DNA of 64,000 bases from Rhinopithecus roxellana (GCF_007565055.1 NC_044561.1:33909872-33973871), one strand, 5' to 3'. Positions 21,831-32,677 are shown, counted from the first letter of the stretch. Program-made: numbers and translations. The notes: generated by a model from the sequence alone, not told the origin.

Positions 21831-23125
21831 TCAGCATTTGTGTAGGAAGAAGAAGGGGGTGGGGGAAAACTGTATCGTCCTTACCTGAGAAGAGAAACAT
21901 TTGAAAACAGCCTGCAGGTATTTATAGGCAGGGAGGAAGGGCCAATTTCTAACAGTAGCTGAAACTGGAATGGGATTTGGCAAGTGTAATAGCCATGAGC
22001 GCAAGGGACACATCATAAAAAGATGAAGGAACTGAAGCCATCTGGCCTCTAAGAATTGCAGAAATGCACCAACCCAGGGCTCCTTTCCAGGACAGAGCCC
22101 TCTTTGAACAGAAATTGGTGGAAGTGGAATAGAAATTGAGCAGCATACTGATAACATGGAAGGCGTTAAAAGGTCCAGATAAAATTGAAAAGGGGACAGA
22201 AACAAAGTTCACAAAAAGAAAAGCTGCTGTTTATTTTTGAGCATTATAAGAAAATACCAAATGAGAGACCTTGTGAAATTAGAAAAATTATCTTAAACAC
22301 CACCTCCTTTTAAAAGTTCAGAAAAATCAATTTCACAATGACAGAAAGCTCTCAAAATCAAATCCCATATGAAGATATTTTGGGGAAAAAGAAAGAATAA
22401 CATCTTTACATACAACAAAAGCATACTTGACAGAAGCACCCAAAAATTGATCAAAGCCATAACCTACTTATTCAAAAATGGGCTAGGAAACTGTAAGAAA
22501 ACGGGCAACATAAATTAGTCACAAAACTTCAGAAATTTACTGACAAAGCTCAGACAAATACCAGAAATAAAAAGTTATTTCAGAATTGAGGACAAAGTTT
22601 GAAGAAATACAAGAACCAAAAAAGTAGCTTAATAACTTAAGAGAGAGAGAAAGTGGCCGGGCGCGGTGGTTCACGCCTGTAATCCCAGCACTTTGGGAGG
22701 CCGAGGCGGGTGGATCACGAGGTCAGGAGATCGAGACCATCCTGGCTCACACGGTGAAACCCCGTCTCTACTAAAAACGCAAAAAATTAGCCGGGCGTGG
22801 TGGCGCCTGTAGTCCCAGCTACTTGGGAGGCTGAGGCAGGAGAATGGCGGGAACCCAGGAGGCGGAGCTTGCAGTGAGCCGAGATCTCGCCACCGCACTC
22901 CAGCCTGAGCGACAGAGCCAGACTCCGTCTGAAAAATAAATAAATTAATAAATAAATAAATAAGAGAGAGAGAGAGATAAAGTAAAAAGAAAAAATCAGA
23001 AGTCAAAAATAAATGGAGAACTAGGTTAAAAGGATTTGAAAGAAAGTGACGAATATGAACACAGACAAATGAGATTAAAACGTAAAAACATTGATCTCTA
23101 AGGAGCTGAATAAGGAAACAAAGCA
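21831..23125 (+). mobile_element. Probable old L1M 5' region, split by AluY
   Basis: The purine-rich sense text resembles the 5' UTR and early ORF1 of old L1M/HAL1 elements: GAAGCCATCTGGCCTCTAAG, GGACAGAGCCCTCTTTGAAC, then an A-rich region with many short lysine/glutamate codons. It resumes after the AluY. No ORF1 frame is intact. The minus-strand frames of 124 and 87 codons (21831-22212) are antisense chance frames. Confidence is limited because there is no anchored terminus. Confidence 0.45.
22655..22961 (+). mobile_element. AluY with target duplication and AAAT tail
   Basis: GGCCGGGCGCGGTGGTTCACG through CAGACTCCGTCTG, with CATCCTGGCTCACACGG and GGAGCTTGCAGTGAGCC, is AluY-like. The tail is (AAAT)n. 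The flanks TAAGAGAGAGAGAAAGT (22638-22654) and TAAGAGAGAGAGAGAG (from 22961) are the target duplication, with a GA dinucleotide slippage difference. The right arm lacks a few bases at GGTGGCGCCTGTAG. Confidence 0.93.
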
Positions 23126-23200
23126 AACACTAATAGATCTAAATTTAGATAGAGATAGATGATAGATAGATATTATAGTTACAGGTATAGATATAAGGGA
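23126..23200. repeat. GATA-type microsatellite remnant
   Basis: An interrupted AGAT/GATA run lies at about 23144-23172 (AGATAGAGATAGATGATAGA). Confidence 0.7.
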
Positions 23201-23957
23201 ATTATTTTTGTGTTTTCATTTCCTACCTGGTAATTAGCAACATTAATTTTGTATTGGCGTCATCTGCAGGATATTCGTTAAGTTCTCTTTTTGGTGATCT
23301 GCCTGTGCATATAGCTATCAACAACCACAAAAAGCACAGATACTGGCAGCTTTATGCTTTCCTTACAGATCCTTATGACTTACAAGTTTTCCAGGTATAT
23401 TCACTGGCTAAGTCATTTATTACAGTCTTAGGTAGATAAAATGGTAGTGAATTGCCTTGTGTTAGTCCACATTTAAAGGGAACACTTTTAATGTTTCACG
23501 ATCAATGTTTGCCACATTTTATAGATAATCTTTAAATGGTGAAAGAGATTTTCTTCTACTCCCAGCTTATGATAGACTTATGTAATTTTATCATACATGA
23601 ATGTTAAATTTATTAAATACTATTTTCTATGTCTATGGAGACACTAACATACCTTTCCCTACCTGTTAATATGGTTTTATAGATGTGCTTTCATTCTCAA
23701 ATCAAACCAATCTTGCACGGCTAGGTTAAACTCAACATTGTGGTACATTTGCTTATTTAATTTGTCAGCCTGGTTTGCCAATATTCAATTTAGGATTTTT
23801 GCCTTAACAGTCATGGGTAAATTGGCCTATAATTTAATTTCTCACACTTATGCTTTTCTGATTTTGTTACTGAGATCATGCCAGCTCCATAAAATGAGTT
23901 GGAGAGATGTTCTTATTGTTCAGACCTCTTGGAAATTGCATATAAAAGTATATATGT

Positions 23958-24256
23958 GACTGGGCGTGGTGGCTCACACCTGTAAGCCCAGCACTTTGGG
24001 AGGCCAAGGCGGGCAGATCATGAGGTCGGGAGATTGACACCTTCCTGACTAACACAGTGAACCTCTGTCTCTACTAAAAATACAAAAAATTAGCCAGGCG
24101 TGGTGGTACGTGCCTGTAGTCCCAGGTACTCGGGAGGCTGAGGCAACAGAATCGCTTAAGCCCAGGAGGCGGAGGTTGCAGTGAACCGAGATTGTGCCAC
24201 TGTGCTCCAGCCTGGGCGACAGAGTAAGACTCAATCTCCAAAAACAACAACAAAAA
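23958..24256 (+). mobile_element. Full-length Alu (Y/S-like) nested in L1M
   Basis: Dimeric Alu with ATCATGAGGTCGGGAGATTG and GAGGCGGAGGTTGCAGTGAA and a CAAAAACAACAAC tail. AAGTATATATGT and AATGTATATATGT flank it as a probable target duplication. Confidence 0.92.
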
Positions 24257-24404
24257 ATGTATATATGTTTTGTAGAATTAGCCTAAAAATACTCTGGGCA
24301 AATTATTTATTTGTAAGAAAGATTAAAAGTACAAATTCAACATTTCAAATTGGTTTAGGAACATTTATATCTTCTATTTCCTCCTGACTATAAAGACACA
24401 TACA

Positions 24405-24465
24405 CACATGTTTTATATATATATGATACATATGTATGTACATATGTATATTCATATATATATTT
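24405..24465. repeat. AT-rich TATA/CATATG simple repeat
   Basis: An imperfect alternating purine-pyrimidine tract (TTTTATATATATATGATACA, then CATATGTATGTACATATG) lies within the L1M region. Confidence 0.8.
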
Positions 24466-24765
24466 TATCTTTTCAAATTTAGTGGCATAAATCTATTCAC
24501 AGTATCATTTTATTATTTTTTTAGTCTCTACTGAGTCTATAGTTATGTACACTGCTTTGCTTTTTTGTATTGATTTCTTTTTTAAAAATCTTTTTTGATC
24601 AAACTTTTCATACTAATTTTACTAGTAGTACTTTTCAAGAAACAATTTTTGGGTTTTGGACCCCCATAACTTATCATTTTTGTGCATTAATTTTCACTCA
24701 TTTTTATTTTTGTTCTTATCTCATATGTCTCTCCCTGGGTTTAGTCTTTTGTTCTTTGTCTAATT

Positions 24766-24975
24766 CAGTGGTTCTCAACTGGAGGTAGCATCATCTACTT
24801 GGTAGAATTTAAAAATGTGTGCAGGTATTTTCTCTTTTCACAATAACCCTGGAGTGCGATAGGCATTAGGTGGGTGAAGCCAGGTTGGTATTTATCCTGT
24901 AATGTGTGGGACATTCCTGCTCAACAAAGAATTGTTTTTCCTTGAAGACCAATAACACACCTGTTGAGAAACCCC
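24766..24975 (+). mobile_element. hAT-Charlie-type MITE nested in L1M
   Basis: The element begins CAGTGGTTCTCAACTGGAGG and ends CCTGTTGAGAAACCCC. These imperfect inverted termini (CAGTGGTTCTCAAC and GTTGAGAAACC) and the AGGCATTAGGTGGGTGAAGCC core are typical of non-autonomous Charlie elements of the MER1/MER5 group. Length is about 210 bp and no coding remains. Confidence 0.78.
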
Positions 24976-25079
24976 AAGTAATTTTGTAACTGAATGTTTG
25001 GTTTACTCATTTATTTTTCTAAGCATTTAAGGCTACACAGGACCTTGTATGAACAGTTCTCACTGTATTCCATTTGTTT

Positions 25080-25167
25080 CACTATTTACCATGTGTGTAA
25101 CATTTTTATTATTATTCAGTTTTCACTATTTACCACGTGTGTAACATTTTTATTATTATTCAGTTTT
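25080..25167. repeat. 44-bp tandem duplication
   Basis: The unit starting CACTATTTACCATGTGTGTA is repeated immediately, with copies at 25080-25123 and 25124-25167. The only difference is ATG versus ACG. It lies within the L1M region. Confidence 0.95.
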
Positions 25168-25557
25168 AAGCATTTTCTATTTTATCCTACAATTTCTTTC
25201 TTGACACAAGAGTTGATTTTTAAACTTTAACCATACAGGCTAATTATTAATATTTTTCTTATCAGTATCTACCTGAACAGCATTATAGTTAAAGAATGTG
25301 GGTGGGTAAAAAATCAAATCTTTAAAATTTGTTGAAAATGTCTGTTGATACAAGGTCAATGTTTACAAATGTGTTCTGGAAAATAAATATAAATGGTTTA
25401 ACCATTGGGTGTAGTGTTCAATGTATATGTTGACTAGCTCAAGGTTCTTAACTGTTCAAATCTTCCACATCCCTACTAACATTTTTGTCAAAAAATCTCT
25501 CAAAATAATAGTGGATTTGTTAAATTATTTTTGCAGTCTTATATTATTAGTTGCATG

Positions 25558-25676
25558 CAGCGGCAGAAGAATCACTTGAACCCAGGAGGCGGAGGTTGCA
25601 GTGAGCTGAGATTATGCCATTGCACTCCAGCCTGGGCAAGAGAGCAAGAATTCATCTCAAAAAAAAAAAAAAAAAT
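25558..25676 (+). mobile_element. 5'-truncated Alu, right arm only
   Basis: CGGCAGAAGAATCACTTGAA through GAGAGCAAGAATTCATCTC plus about 17 A is the 3' part of an Alu. The left arm is absent. The frame starting at 25531 reads through it. Confidence 0.9.
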
Positions 25677-26159
25677 AGTGAGTGAATGCTTCCAAGACAA
25701 CTGTTGTCTTCAGCACTTATCTCTGATTCCATTTTTTAAAAAATTGTTGGTTCTCAAGAAAACTCTTACTTTCTTGTCAGTCCACCATAAAATTAAAAAT
25801 GTTTGTCATATCTTATATGTTATCAACATATTAGCTCATTTGAAGAGTTTTTCAGGATATTTGGTCTACTATGTTTCTGTTAAAAGAACTCTTGCCACTC
25901 CTGTGAACCCACTATAATTGACTTTTCTCACATTACAATTCCAAAACTGTTCTGGAAAAGTTCGTCACTGATCCCAAGTTTTAAGTCTTCATCCTACTTG
26001 ACCAATCTCACATATTTTCTCTCACTTATGTTCTCCTTGAACTACTTTTATCACTTTGTCTCTGGGATACCTTTTTAAATATTCTTCTCTTATCTCAATG
26101 ATCAATTATTCTTAGTCTTCTTTGCAGGACTCTTAATTTTTCAAGCACTAAGACCTTTT

Positions 26160-26203
<44 letters not shown>
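26160..26203 (+). repeat. (TGT)n trinucleotide microsatellite
   Basis: TGT is repeated about 14 times without interruption inside the L2. It is likely length-polymorphic. Confidence 0.97.
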
Positions 26204-26693
26204 CCTGTCTTGATATCCTGGAGGACTTTATCCAGCCTAATAACTGTAAATTCATTCTTTACATAATTGAGTCCTTTTTTAAATCTCTAGGCTTGGCCTC
26301 ATCCTCAGACTCCCAACTCATATGTTTATTTGTCTACTTAATATCTCCACCTGAATGCCTATTAGCCATTTCATAAAAACCAAAGTCCTTATCTTCCCTT
26401 TCAAATCTGTTTCTCCCACAGTCTTCCACATTTGTGTGAATGGCAGCTCCATTTTCCAGGTGCTAGGGCCTAACACATTGGAGTCATTTTTACTCCTCTA
26501 CTTTTCTCACTTTCCACATCTAATATATCAACTAACCTTTTTGACTCTATCCAGAATTCAAACTCCTTCTCATCACCTCACTGCTACTAATCTGGTCTAA
26601 GTGACCATCATTACTTACCTGCAACTTTGGAATAGTGTTTTAATGGGTTTCACCTTCCTGGAATCAATTCACTGCACTTGATCTGAAATAATA

Positions 26694-26997
26694 CTGTCTT
26701 CCCTCAGCATCCAGAACTCCCCTCCCATACCAAAATCCAAAGATGCTGAAGTGCCTCATATAAAAAGGTAGTAGTTGTTACGAGACATTCCCTCATACTT
26801 TAAATCATCTTTAGATTACTTATAATATCAAATACAATGTAAATGCTATGTAAACAGTTGTTAAATTTTATTGGTTTTTATTTCCATAATTTTGTATTAG
26901 TGTGTTGTTATTTTTATTGGATTTTTTCAAATTTTTTTTTATCTGCAGTTAGCTAAATCCATGGATACAAACCTGGCAGATGCAAAGGAACAACAGT
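26694..26997 (-). mobile_element. MER2-type Tigger MITE nested in L2
   Basis: The left terminus CTGTCTTCCCTCAGCATCC and right terminus ATGCAAAGGAACAACAG are imperfect inverted repeats of the Tigger/MER2 type. Subterminal CCAAAATCCAAAGATGCTGA and TTAGCTAAATCCATGGATAC fit both ends. L2 sequence continues on each side, which fixes it as a later insertion. Confidence 0.75.
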
Positions 26998-27403
26998 GCT
27001 TTAAAAAGCAAATGTCAGATCAAGTCGATAATCCCTCAAAACCATTCATTAGGTTCTGTTTTGCTTTTTGCTTTCATGCAGAGTGAAGGCCAAGTCCTTA
27101 CAAAGAACCACAAGACCCTACCTAATCAGATCCCTAATCATTCTCTGATTTGATATCCTACCATGGTCCTCCTCACTCACTCTGCTCTACCTATATTGGC
27201 ACCTTTGGGTTCTTCAAAGATATCAAACATGTTCCAGTTTCATATTGCTGCTATCTGGGGATAAAGAGTTTTTTGCAATATCACTTTATCAGAAAGGCCT
27301 TTCTTAACTTCCTTAACAAAGGCCTTAATTCACAAGCCATGTCTCATTGACCTTCTTCATTTCACAGCACTTAACACCGTTGACACTACTCTCGCATGCG
27401 GGT

Positions 27404-27441
27404 GCACGCACCCACACACACACACATGCACACACACACAC
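27404..27441. repeat. CA microsatellite
   Basis: An interrupted (CA)n tract (CACGCACCCACACACACACA, CATGCACACACACACACA) lies at the end of the L2 region. Confidence 0.93.
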
Positions 27442-27520
27442 AGTCTATCTTTCTCTGCTTAACTGTTTACTCCTATCCATCCCAAAGTTCCAGATGAAAG
27501 GCAGAAGACAAGCCTATGTT

Positions 27521-28404
27521 TTTTTTTAACACAACTCAACCTATGTGTGTTTTCTAAGAACTTGCTCCTTACATACCCCACACCTAAGAGGACTGCGATC
27601 GTATATTTCCTCTTCAAAGGCCTTGGCCATTTCTTGAGTCAAACTGTGGGTCCTCTGGACCTGTCAAGACAACTAGGGTTTGCACAGTAACTGGGCAAAA
27701 GAGGGAAAAGGGATAGATGAGAGAGAGACATTTTAAAGTTTTGGGTAGATTTATTTTTTAAAAACCTTAAAATTCAGAGTATTTACATACTGTCTAGTAA
27801 ATGTTATTCTTTTTGTTAGTTCTAAGTTTAAGTCACAAAATATGATTAAATTATTTTTAAGCCAAAACGGAGTGATAAACTCACTCTGGAGAGTATTTTA
27901 TGCATTGAATGTGAAAATTGTCATGTGTAGAGAAGCTAATATTCAGAACTAATAAATTTTAGTAAGTATCCTCAGTCACATGAATGTACAGAGCAATTCG
28001 AATGAACATCATTTTGTATGTGGACTGCAGCAGGAAACCTTTTAAAACAAATGTAGAAGACGCCCCCTTGCGTTTGATCTGTCATGGTGAAATACATGTT
28101 TTTAAACTATCTTTATTAACCTAAATTTTAGATATGCGATTATTCTATAAAAATTTAAAAATTGGCTCACATTTACTAGGCATCTGTAATGCATTATTAA
28201 ATGTTAAAAATACAGTCTTTGTCTTTTCAGAAATTATTCTGAACCTGTGATTAGAATGACCCTTCTTTACCTTCCACTCTGCATTCACATTAACGTTAGG
28301 AAAAACAAACGAAAAACAAATATTCCACTGAACAATTATTTGATTTCAACCACTCTCCCCCTCTAAATGATAGATACAAATGTGGACAAAGAAACAAACA
28401 CCCA
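27521..28404. other. Unassigned AT-rich stretch
   Basis: No repeat, exon or RNA is recognised. Confidence 0.4.
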
Positions 28405-28950
28405 AAGTGCTTTCACTTAGAATATTTCCATTGTTTCTCAGAACAATCCTGTGAAGTGTGTAAGCTAAGTGTACATCTTTATTCTTATTTTTTTATTTTT
28501 ATTTTTTTAGAGAGAGACAGGGTCTTGTTCTGTTACCTAGGCTGAAATGTAGTGGCTCGATCATAGCTCACTGTAACCTCGAACTTCTGGGCTCAAGTGA
28601 TGTTCTTGCCTCTGCCTCCTATGTAGCTAGGACTAGAGGAGCATGTACCACATCCGGGAAATTTTTAATAGTTTTTATTTTTAAATAGAAATGGGGTCTA
28701 GCTATGTTGCCCAGGCTGGTCTTGAACTCCCAGCCTCAAGCAATATTCCTGTCTTGGCTTCCCAAAGCCTTGGGATTACAGGTGTGAGCCACCGCACCTA
28801 GCCCATTCTTATCTTTGAAATGTTAAAATAAAACTGAAGCCCTGAACTTAAGTAACTGCTAGGAACTATACAGCAAGTCCGTTAGAGAGGTTAGACCAGG
28901 GCCTGATCCCAGACCTTCACACACTAAAGTCTGAACTCTACCTAGCAGGC
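28405..28950 (+). mobile_element. MIR SINE split by an AluJ
   Basis: Sense MIR blocks TCTCAGAACAATCCTGTGAAG and GTAAGCTAAGTGTACATC precede the Alu. GAAGCCCTGAACTTAAGTAAC, GGAACTATACAGCAAGTCCG and GGTTAGACCAGGGCCTGATC follow it, in the canonical order. The MIR is therefore older than the AluJ. Confidence 0.78.
28488..28803 (-). mobile_element. Old AluJ-type Alu nested in MIR
   Basis: Antisense Alu with GGGCTCAAGTGATGTTCTTG, GCTGGTCTTGAACTCCCAGC and GTGTGAGCCACCGCACCTAG. It is highly diverged, as expected for AluJ. ATTCTTATTTTTT and ATTCTTATCTTT flank it as a possible target duplication. Confidence 0.9.
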
Positions 28951-28981
28951 TTGAAAGAACATGTTTTCTGAATAAAGTTCA

Positions 28982-29331
28982 GATCTGACACATGATCTTT
29001 GTCTATAGAACAGAATACTAGAAATTGGAACCAATCTAGAAAACTATAGATGTCGCATTATATATATGTAAAATATATAATGCAATGAATATAATTATAT
29101 ATTATATATAATGTAATATCTACAGTTTGTATAATATATACATATATGTATATGTGCTATATATACATTATATACAATTATATGTATTGCATATATAATG
29201 CATATATAATTATATATAATTTATTTATATATAATACATTGCATATATATATATATATAATGTATATCTACAGTTTTCTAGGTTAGTTCCAGTTTCTAGT
29301 ATTCTGTTCTACAAAGATGATGTGTCAGATC
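28982..29331. repeat. AT-rich palindrome with ~78-bp inverted arms
   Basis: The left arm (28982 to about 29062) starts GATCTGACACATGATCTTTG and contains ACAGAATACTAGAAATTGGA. The right arm (about 29258-29331), read in reverse complement, starts GATCTGACACATCATCTTTG and contains ACAGAATACTAGAAACTGGA. The arms agree at about 90% by eye with one 4-base gap. Roughly 200 bp of almost pure A/T lies between them, with its own internal palindromes (ATATATAATGC, TACATATATGTA). The layout resembles palindromic AT-rich repeats able to form cruciforms. Confidence 0.9.
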
Positions 29332-29425
29332 ATATGGGTCACAAAAAAATACATTTTATATATATAATAGATCGCATATATATCATATACATACTATAAT
29401 ATGTGTGTGTGTGTTTGTACCCTTT
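29332..29425. repeat. AT/GT-rich low-complexity tract
   Basis: ACATTTTATATATATAATAG followed by ATATGTGTGTGTGTGTTTG forms a low-complexity bridge between the palindrome and the L1M 3' end. Confidence 0.85.
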
Positions 29426-29690
29426 AACCAAAACTATAGTTAGATAGAAGAAATATGTTGTAGTATTCAGTAGTACAGTAAGGAAATTATAGTTAACTAT
29501 AATTTATTGTATATTTCAAAATAGTTGCAAGAGAAGAACTGCAATGTTCCCAACACAAAGAAAAGATAAATGTTTGAGATGATGAATATCCCAAATACCC
29601 TGATTTGATCATTACACGTTGTATACATGTATCAAAATATCACATCTACTTCCAGAAAATGTACAACTATTACATATCAATAAAAAAAAT
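29424..29690 (+). mobile_element. L1MA/L1MB-type LINE-1 3' UTR
   Basis: The sense 3' UTR blocks are in order: AACTATAGTTAGATAGAAG, TAATTTATTGTATATTTCAAAATAG, TGTTCCCAACACAAAGAAAAG, CCCTGATTTGATCATTACACG and ATGTATCAAAATATCACATC. They end in an A-rich tail into which the next Alu inserted. No coding part is left. Confidence 0.85.
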
Positions 29691-29696
29691 TAAATA

Positions 29697-29994
29697 GCCC
29701 GGTGCGGTGGCTGTCGTCTGTAATCCCAGCACTTTGGGAGGTCGAGGCAGGCAGATCAAGAGGTCAGGAGATTGAGACCATCCTGGCTAACATGGTGAAA
29801 TCCCGTTTCTACTAAAAATACAAAAAATTAGATGGGTGTGGTGGCACGTGCCTGTAGTCCCAGCTGCTCGGAAGACTGAGGCGGGAGAATCTGTTCACTC
29901 CGGGAACCGGAGGTTGCAGTGAGGAGAGCTCGCACCACTGCACTCCAGCCTGGGCGACAGAGAAAGACTCTGTCTCAAAAAATTAAAAATATAT
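29697..29994 (+). mobile_element. Full-length AluY-like Alu
   Basis: The dimer runs from GCCCGGTGCGGTGGCTGTCG to AAAGACTCTGTCTC with a short A-tail. CATCCTGGCTAACATGG suggests the Y lineage. It is inserted in the poly(A) end of the preceding L1. Confidence 0.92.
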
Positions 29995-31450
29995 ATACAT
30001 GTGTGCATGTGTGTGTCTGTGTATGTTATCATGTTATCCTTCTCACACACCATCTATTCACGGTCAGGTTTTTAGAATGGTAGTTCTGATATGATAAGGA
30101 GAAAATTTTCAAATGTTTAATATGACTACATATTAGAAACATCCAAAATCTAAATATCAACAACTTTGGATATCTTAATATAATAGCTGCTAGGAAGATT
30201 TATGCAAAATTTGTATAGCCATGAAGACATATGACTGCTTGCTACATTACTAAAACCTTCAACCTGGTTGCGTCCTAAGAATAAAAGAAAGTTTGTAATT
30301 CACCAGAATGTTTCCAAAATTATCCTGAGTGCCAAAATGAATGCCCTTTCCATTTTATTAATCTGATATCTTTTGTGATTCTTGATAATTCGTTATTGCA
30401 TTATTGCAATGATGGACTTCCTGTTATGAGTCTGGTCAGCTGATCATTCAGTCTCTGAGTTTAAAACCAAACTGGTTGGAGATGAGAAGAGAGTGGGTAA
30501 AAGAGTACGTAAACGGAGAGGGAAGAATGATGTTGCTTGCTTTGATGAGATAACACTGATTACCTCATGAAATGTTACTTCACTGTCATTTGCGGAGATA
30601 TATCTATGCTCTTTGTGATGGATGAGCACTGATTTCACCTCAACAGACTCTTTAGGGCAAGAAATATATTAACAATCTTATCTTAGACATCTTTAGCTTT
30701 GTAGGTTGTCTGATGCTATGATGACTCAGAAACACCTGCACTTTGAGGGTTGCTCCCAACCTCCTTCCTGGCTACAGAGAGCTCATTCCCCTAAGGGTGG
30801 GGAGCCATAGAGATCATCCATAGATTCTCTAAAGAATTCAGGCACCACGTTTGAATCTTACTGACTGAAATAACTACTGTGTATTTCGTTGTGAATCTGG
30901 TTGAGGCATGTTGCTTTTGTTTTGTGTTGGTGGTTGTGATAGGCTTTAAAAACATCTAATCCGAATGAATCTTTTATCTCTCTTCTGCTAAATAGCAAAA
31001 TAGGCAAAATATTTATTTGTTGATGTTTTTAAAAAAATAATTAGGTGAGGTAAGGAGTCCCAGTAAGCTTGTAGTTATCAAGGCATGAAATCTGACCACA
31101 TAGATAATCCACCCTTGCTTGGTTCCAGGAGGCCAATTCAGGTCACCTCACTGGGTGGGATCATTAGAGGGAAAGGGTGTATACAACGGCAGGGTGCATT
31201 GCAAACTACCCACTTCTACCTGCTCCAGGATGGTGAGCGAGCATCACCGAGAGGATCTGATATTAACAGCACAGGATGTAAGTCTCCTGCTACTTCCTGG
31301 CCCAAAATGGAAAACACAGGCTGATCTTTATGGGTTCTTGCTGAAGGGTCACCTGTTCCTATTATTTTTCCATTTCTGGTTTAGCCTGGTAAAGAGAACA
31401 TGGTAGAGAGAAGAGGAGGTGAACTATAAATGTATGTGTGTGAGGCTACG

Positions 31451-31452
<2 letters not shown>
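29995..31452. other. Unassigned stretch
   Basis: A short TG tract lies at 29999-30021. I recognise nothing else. Overlapping plus frames at 31085-31324 and 31119-31406 and a minus frame at 30444-30638 have no domain or splice context. Confidence 0.4.

Positions 31453-31487
<35 letters not shown>
31453..31487. repeat. (GT)n microsatellite
   Basis: About 17 uninterrupted GT units are followed by AG-rich sequence (CAGAGAAAGACAGAGAGAG). Confidence 0.97.
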
Positions 31488-31488
<1 letters not shown>

Positions 31489-31567
31489 AGAGAAAGACAG
31501 AGAGAGAGCGCCCAGAAAAAGACCTTTGACAAAACAGTAATGTAAACATTATTTAACACTTTTTTAC

Positions 31568-31832
31568 TTTTTTTTTTTTTTTTTTTCTGAGATGAAGTCT
31601 CTCTTTGTCGCCCAGGCTGGAGTGCAGTGGCGCAATCTCGGCTCACTGCAACCTCCACTTCCCTGGTTCAAGTGATTCTCCTGCCTCAGCCTCCTGAGTA
31701 GCTGAGATTTTTAGTAGAGACTGTGTTTCACCATGTTAGCCAGACTGGTTTTGAAATCCTGACCTCAAGCGATCCACCCACCTCAGCCTCCCAAACTGCT
31801 GGGATTATAGGCATGAGCCACCACACCCAGCC
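31568..31832 (-). mobile_element. Internally deleted Alu (AluS-like)
   Basis: The antisense Alu jumps from GAGTAGCTGAG directly to ATTTTTAGTAGAGACTG, missing about 45 bases around the middle linker. Both ends are present. ACATTATTTAACACTTTTT (31546 on) and ACCATTATTTACAACTTTT after the element are a diverged target duplication. Confidence 0.9.
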
Positions 31833-31865
31833 ACCATTATTTACAACTTTTCAAAATAAACTGTG

Positions 31866-32199
31866 TACAGTATCCTTAATCCAAAAATTTGAAATGTTCC
31901 AAAATCCAAACCTTTTGGGCACCGATATAAGATAGTGACACATTTGCTTTCTGATGGTTCAATTACACAAACTTTGTTTCACACATAAAATTATTTAAAA
32001 TATGGTATAAAATTGCCTTCAGGCTATGTGTTTAGGGTGTCTATGAAACATAAATGAATTTCGTGTTTAGACTTGAGTCCCATTCCCAAGATAATCTCAT
32101 TACGTATACACAAATATTCAAAAATCTGAAAAAATCCAAAATCTAAAACACTTCTTGTCCTATGCATTCCAGAAAAGGGATACTCAACCTGTGCAACTG
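31866..32199 (-). mobile_element. Tigger-type MITE
   Basis: The termini GTACAGTATCCTTAATCC and GGATACTCAACCTGTGC (read inward) are inverted. The interior has CTTTCTGATGGTTCAATTAC, ATTGCCTTCAGGCTATGTG and AAATGAATTTCGTGTTTAGAC in the order of a well-known TcMar-Tigger non-autonomous element. The strand assignment and subfamily (MER8/MER44 group) are tentative. The minus frame at 32024-32218 lies inside. Confidence 0.75.
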
Positions 32200-32365
32200 A
32201 ATTTCCATCTGAAACCATCTATATAGTAAAGGAATAAATAGGTATGCCTGTGTATTTCATTTGTTTTTATTCTTGATACTGGATGTTGTTTCTCACTGTC
32301 TTTGGTAGCTAATGTCAACACCTCTGGAAACCATATTTAAAATTTTACCTAAGGAGCAAGTTTTA

Positions 32366-32666
32366 GGCTGGGCGTGGTGGCTCATGCCTGTAATTCCAGC
32401 ACTTTGGGAGGCTGAAGCGGGTGGATCACGAGGTCAGGAGTTTGAGACCAGCCTGGCCAATATGGTGAAACCCCATCTCTACTAATGATACAAAAAATTA
32501 CCTGGGCATGGTGGCACAGGCCTGTAATCCCAGTTACATGGGATGCTGAAGCAGGAGAATTGCTTCAACCTGGGAGGTGGAGGTTGCAGTGAGCCGAGAT
32601 CGAGCCATAGCACTCTAACCTGGGTGACAGGGTGAGACTCCGTCTCAAAAAAAAAAAAAAAAAAAA
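32366..32666 (+). mobile_element. Full-length Alu with exact target duplication
   Basis: GGCTGGGCGTGGTGGCTCATG to GAGACTCCGTCTC plus about 21 A. The direct repeat AAGGAGCAAGTTT is exact at 32351-32363 and 32665-32677. Sc/S-like positions are seen (ATCACGAGGTCAGGAGTTTG). Confidence 0.95.
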
Positions 32667-32677
32667 GGAGCAAGTTT

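Larger units (their letters stand above)
23200..25530 (-). mobile_element. Old L1M ORF2 region, antisense, with nested inserts
   Basis: The plus strand reads as antisense ORF2 of an old L1. CAAATCAAACCAATCTTGCA, CCAATATTCAATTTAGGATTTTTGC and CCAGCTCCATAAAATGAGTTGG follow the order of the reverse complement of the RT-domain coding region. Later blocks to about 25.5 kb fit the upstream part of ORF2. It is interrupted by an Alu (23958-24256) and a hAT MITE (24766-24975). All frames are broken. Confidence 0.75.
25920..27520 (+). mobile_element. Long L2 LINE with nested MER2
   Basis: A long sense L2 segment is readable: CTCCACCTGAATGCCTATTAG, GAGTCATTTTTACTCCTCTAC, CACATCTAATATATCAACTAACC, then after the MER2 GCCAAGTCCTTACAAAGAACC and CTCACTCACTCTGCTCTACC. 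These are typical blocks of the L2 3' half in order. All frames are broken. It carries a (TGT)n run and a CA microsatellite. Confidence 0.78.

Noticed and set aside
22671..23126. 151-codon minus frame
   Set aside because: It contains the antisense Alu signature (VAQAGVRWRDLGSLQ, CLSLPSSWDYRR), so it is AluY read-through joined to L1M sequence.
27347..27529. 60-codon frame with HTHTHTHAHTHT
   Set aside because: Translation of a CA microsatellite inside an L2.
31446..31658. 70-codon minus frame with TH repeats
   Set aside because: Translation of a GT microsatellite joined to an Alu.
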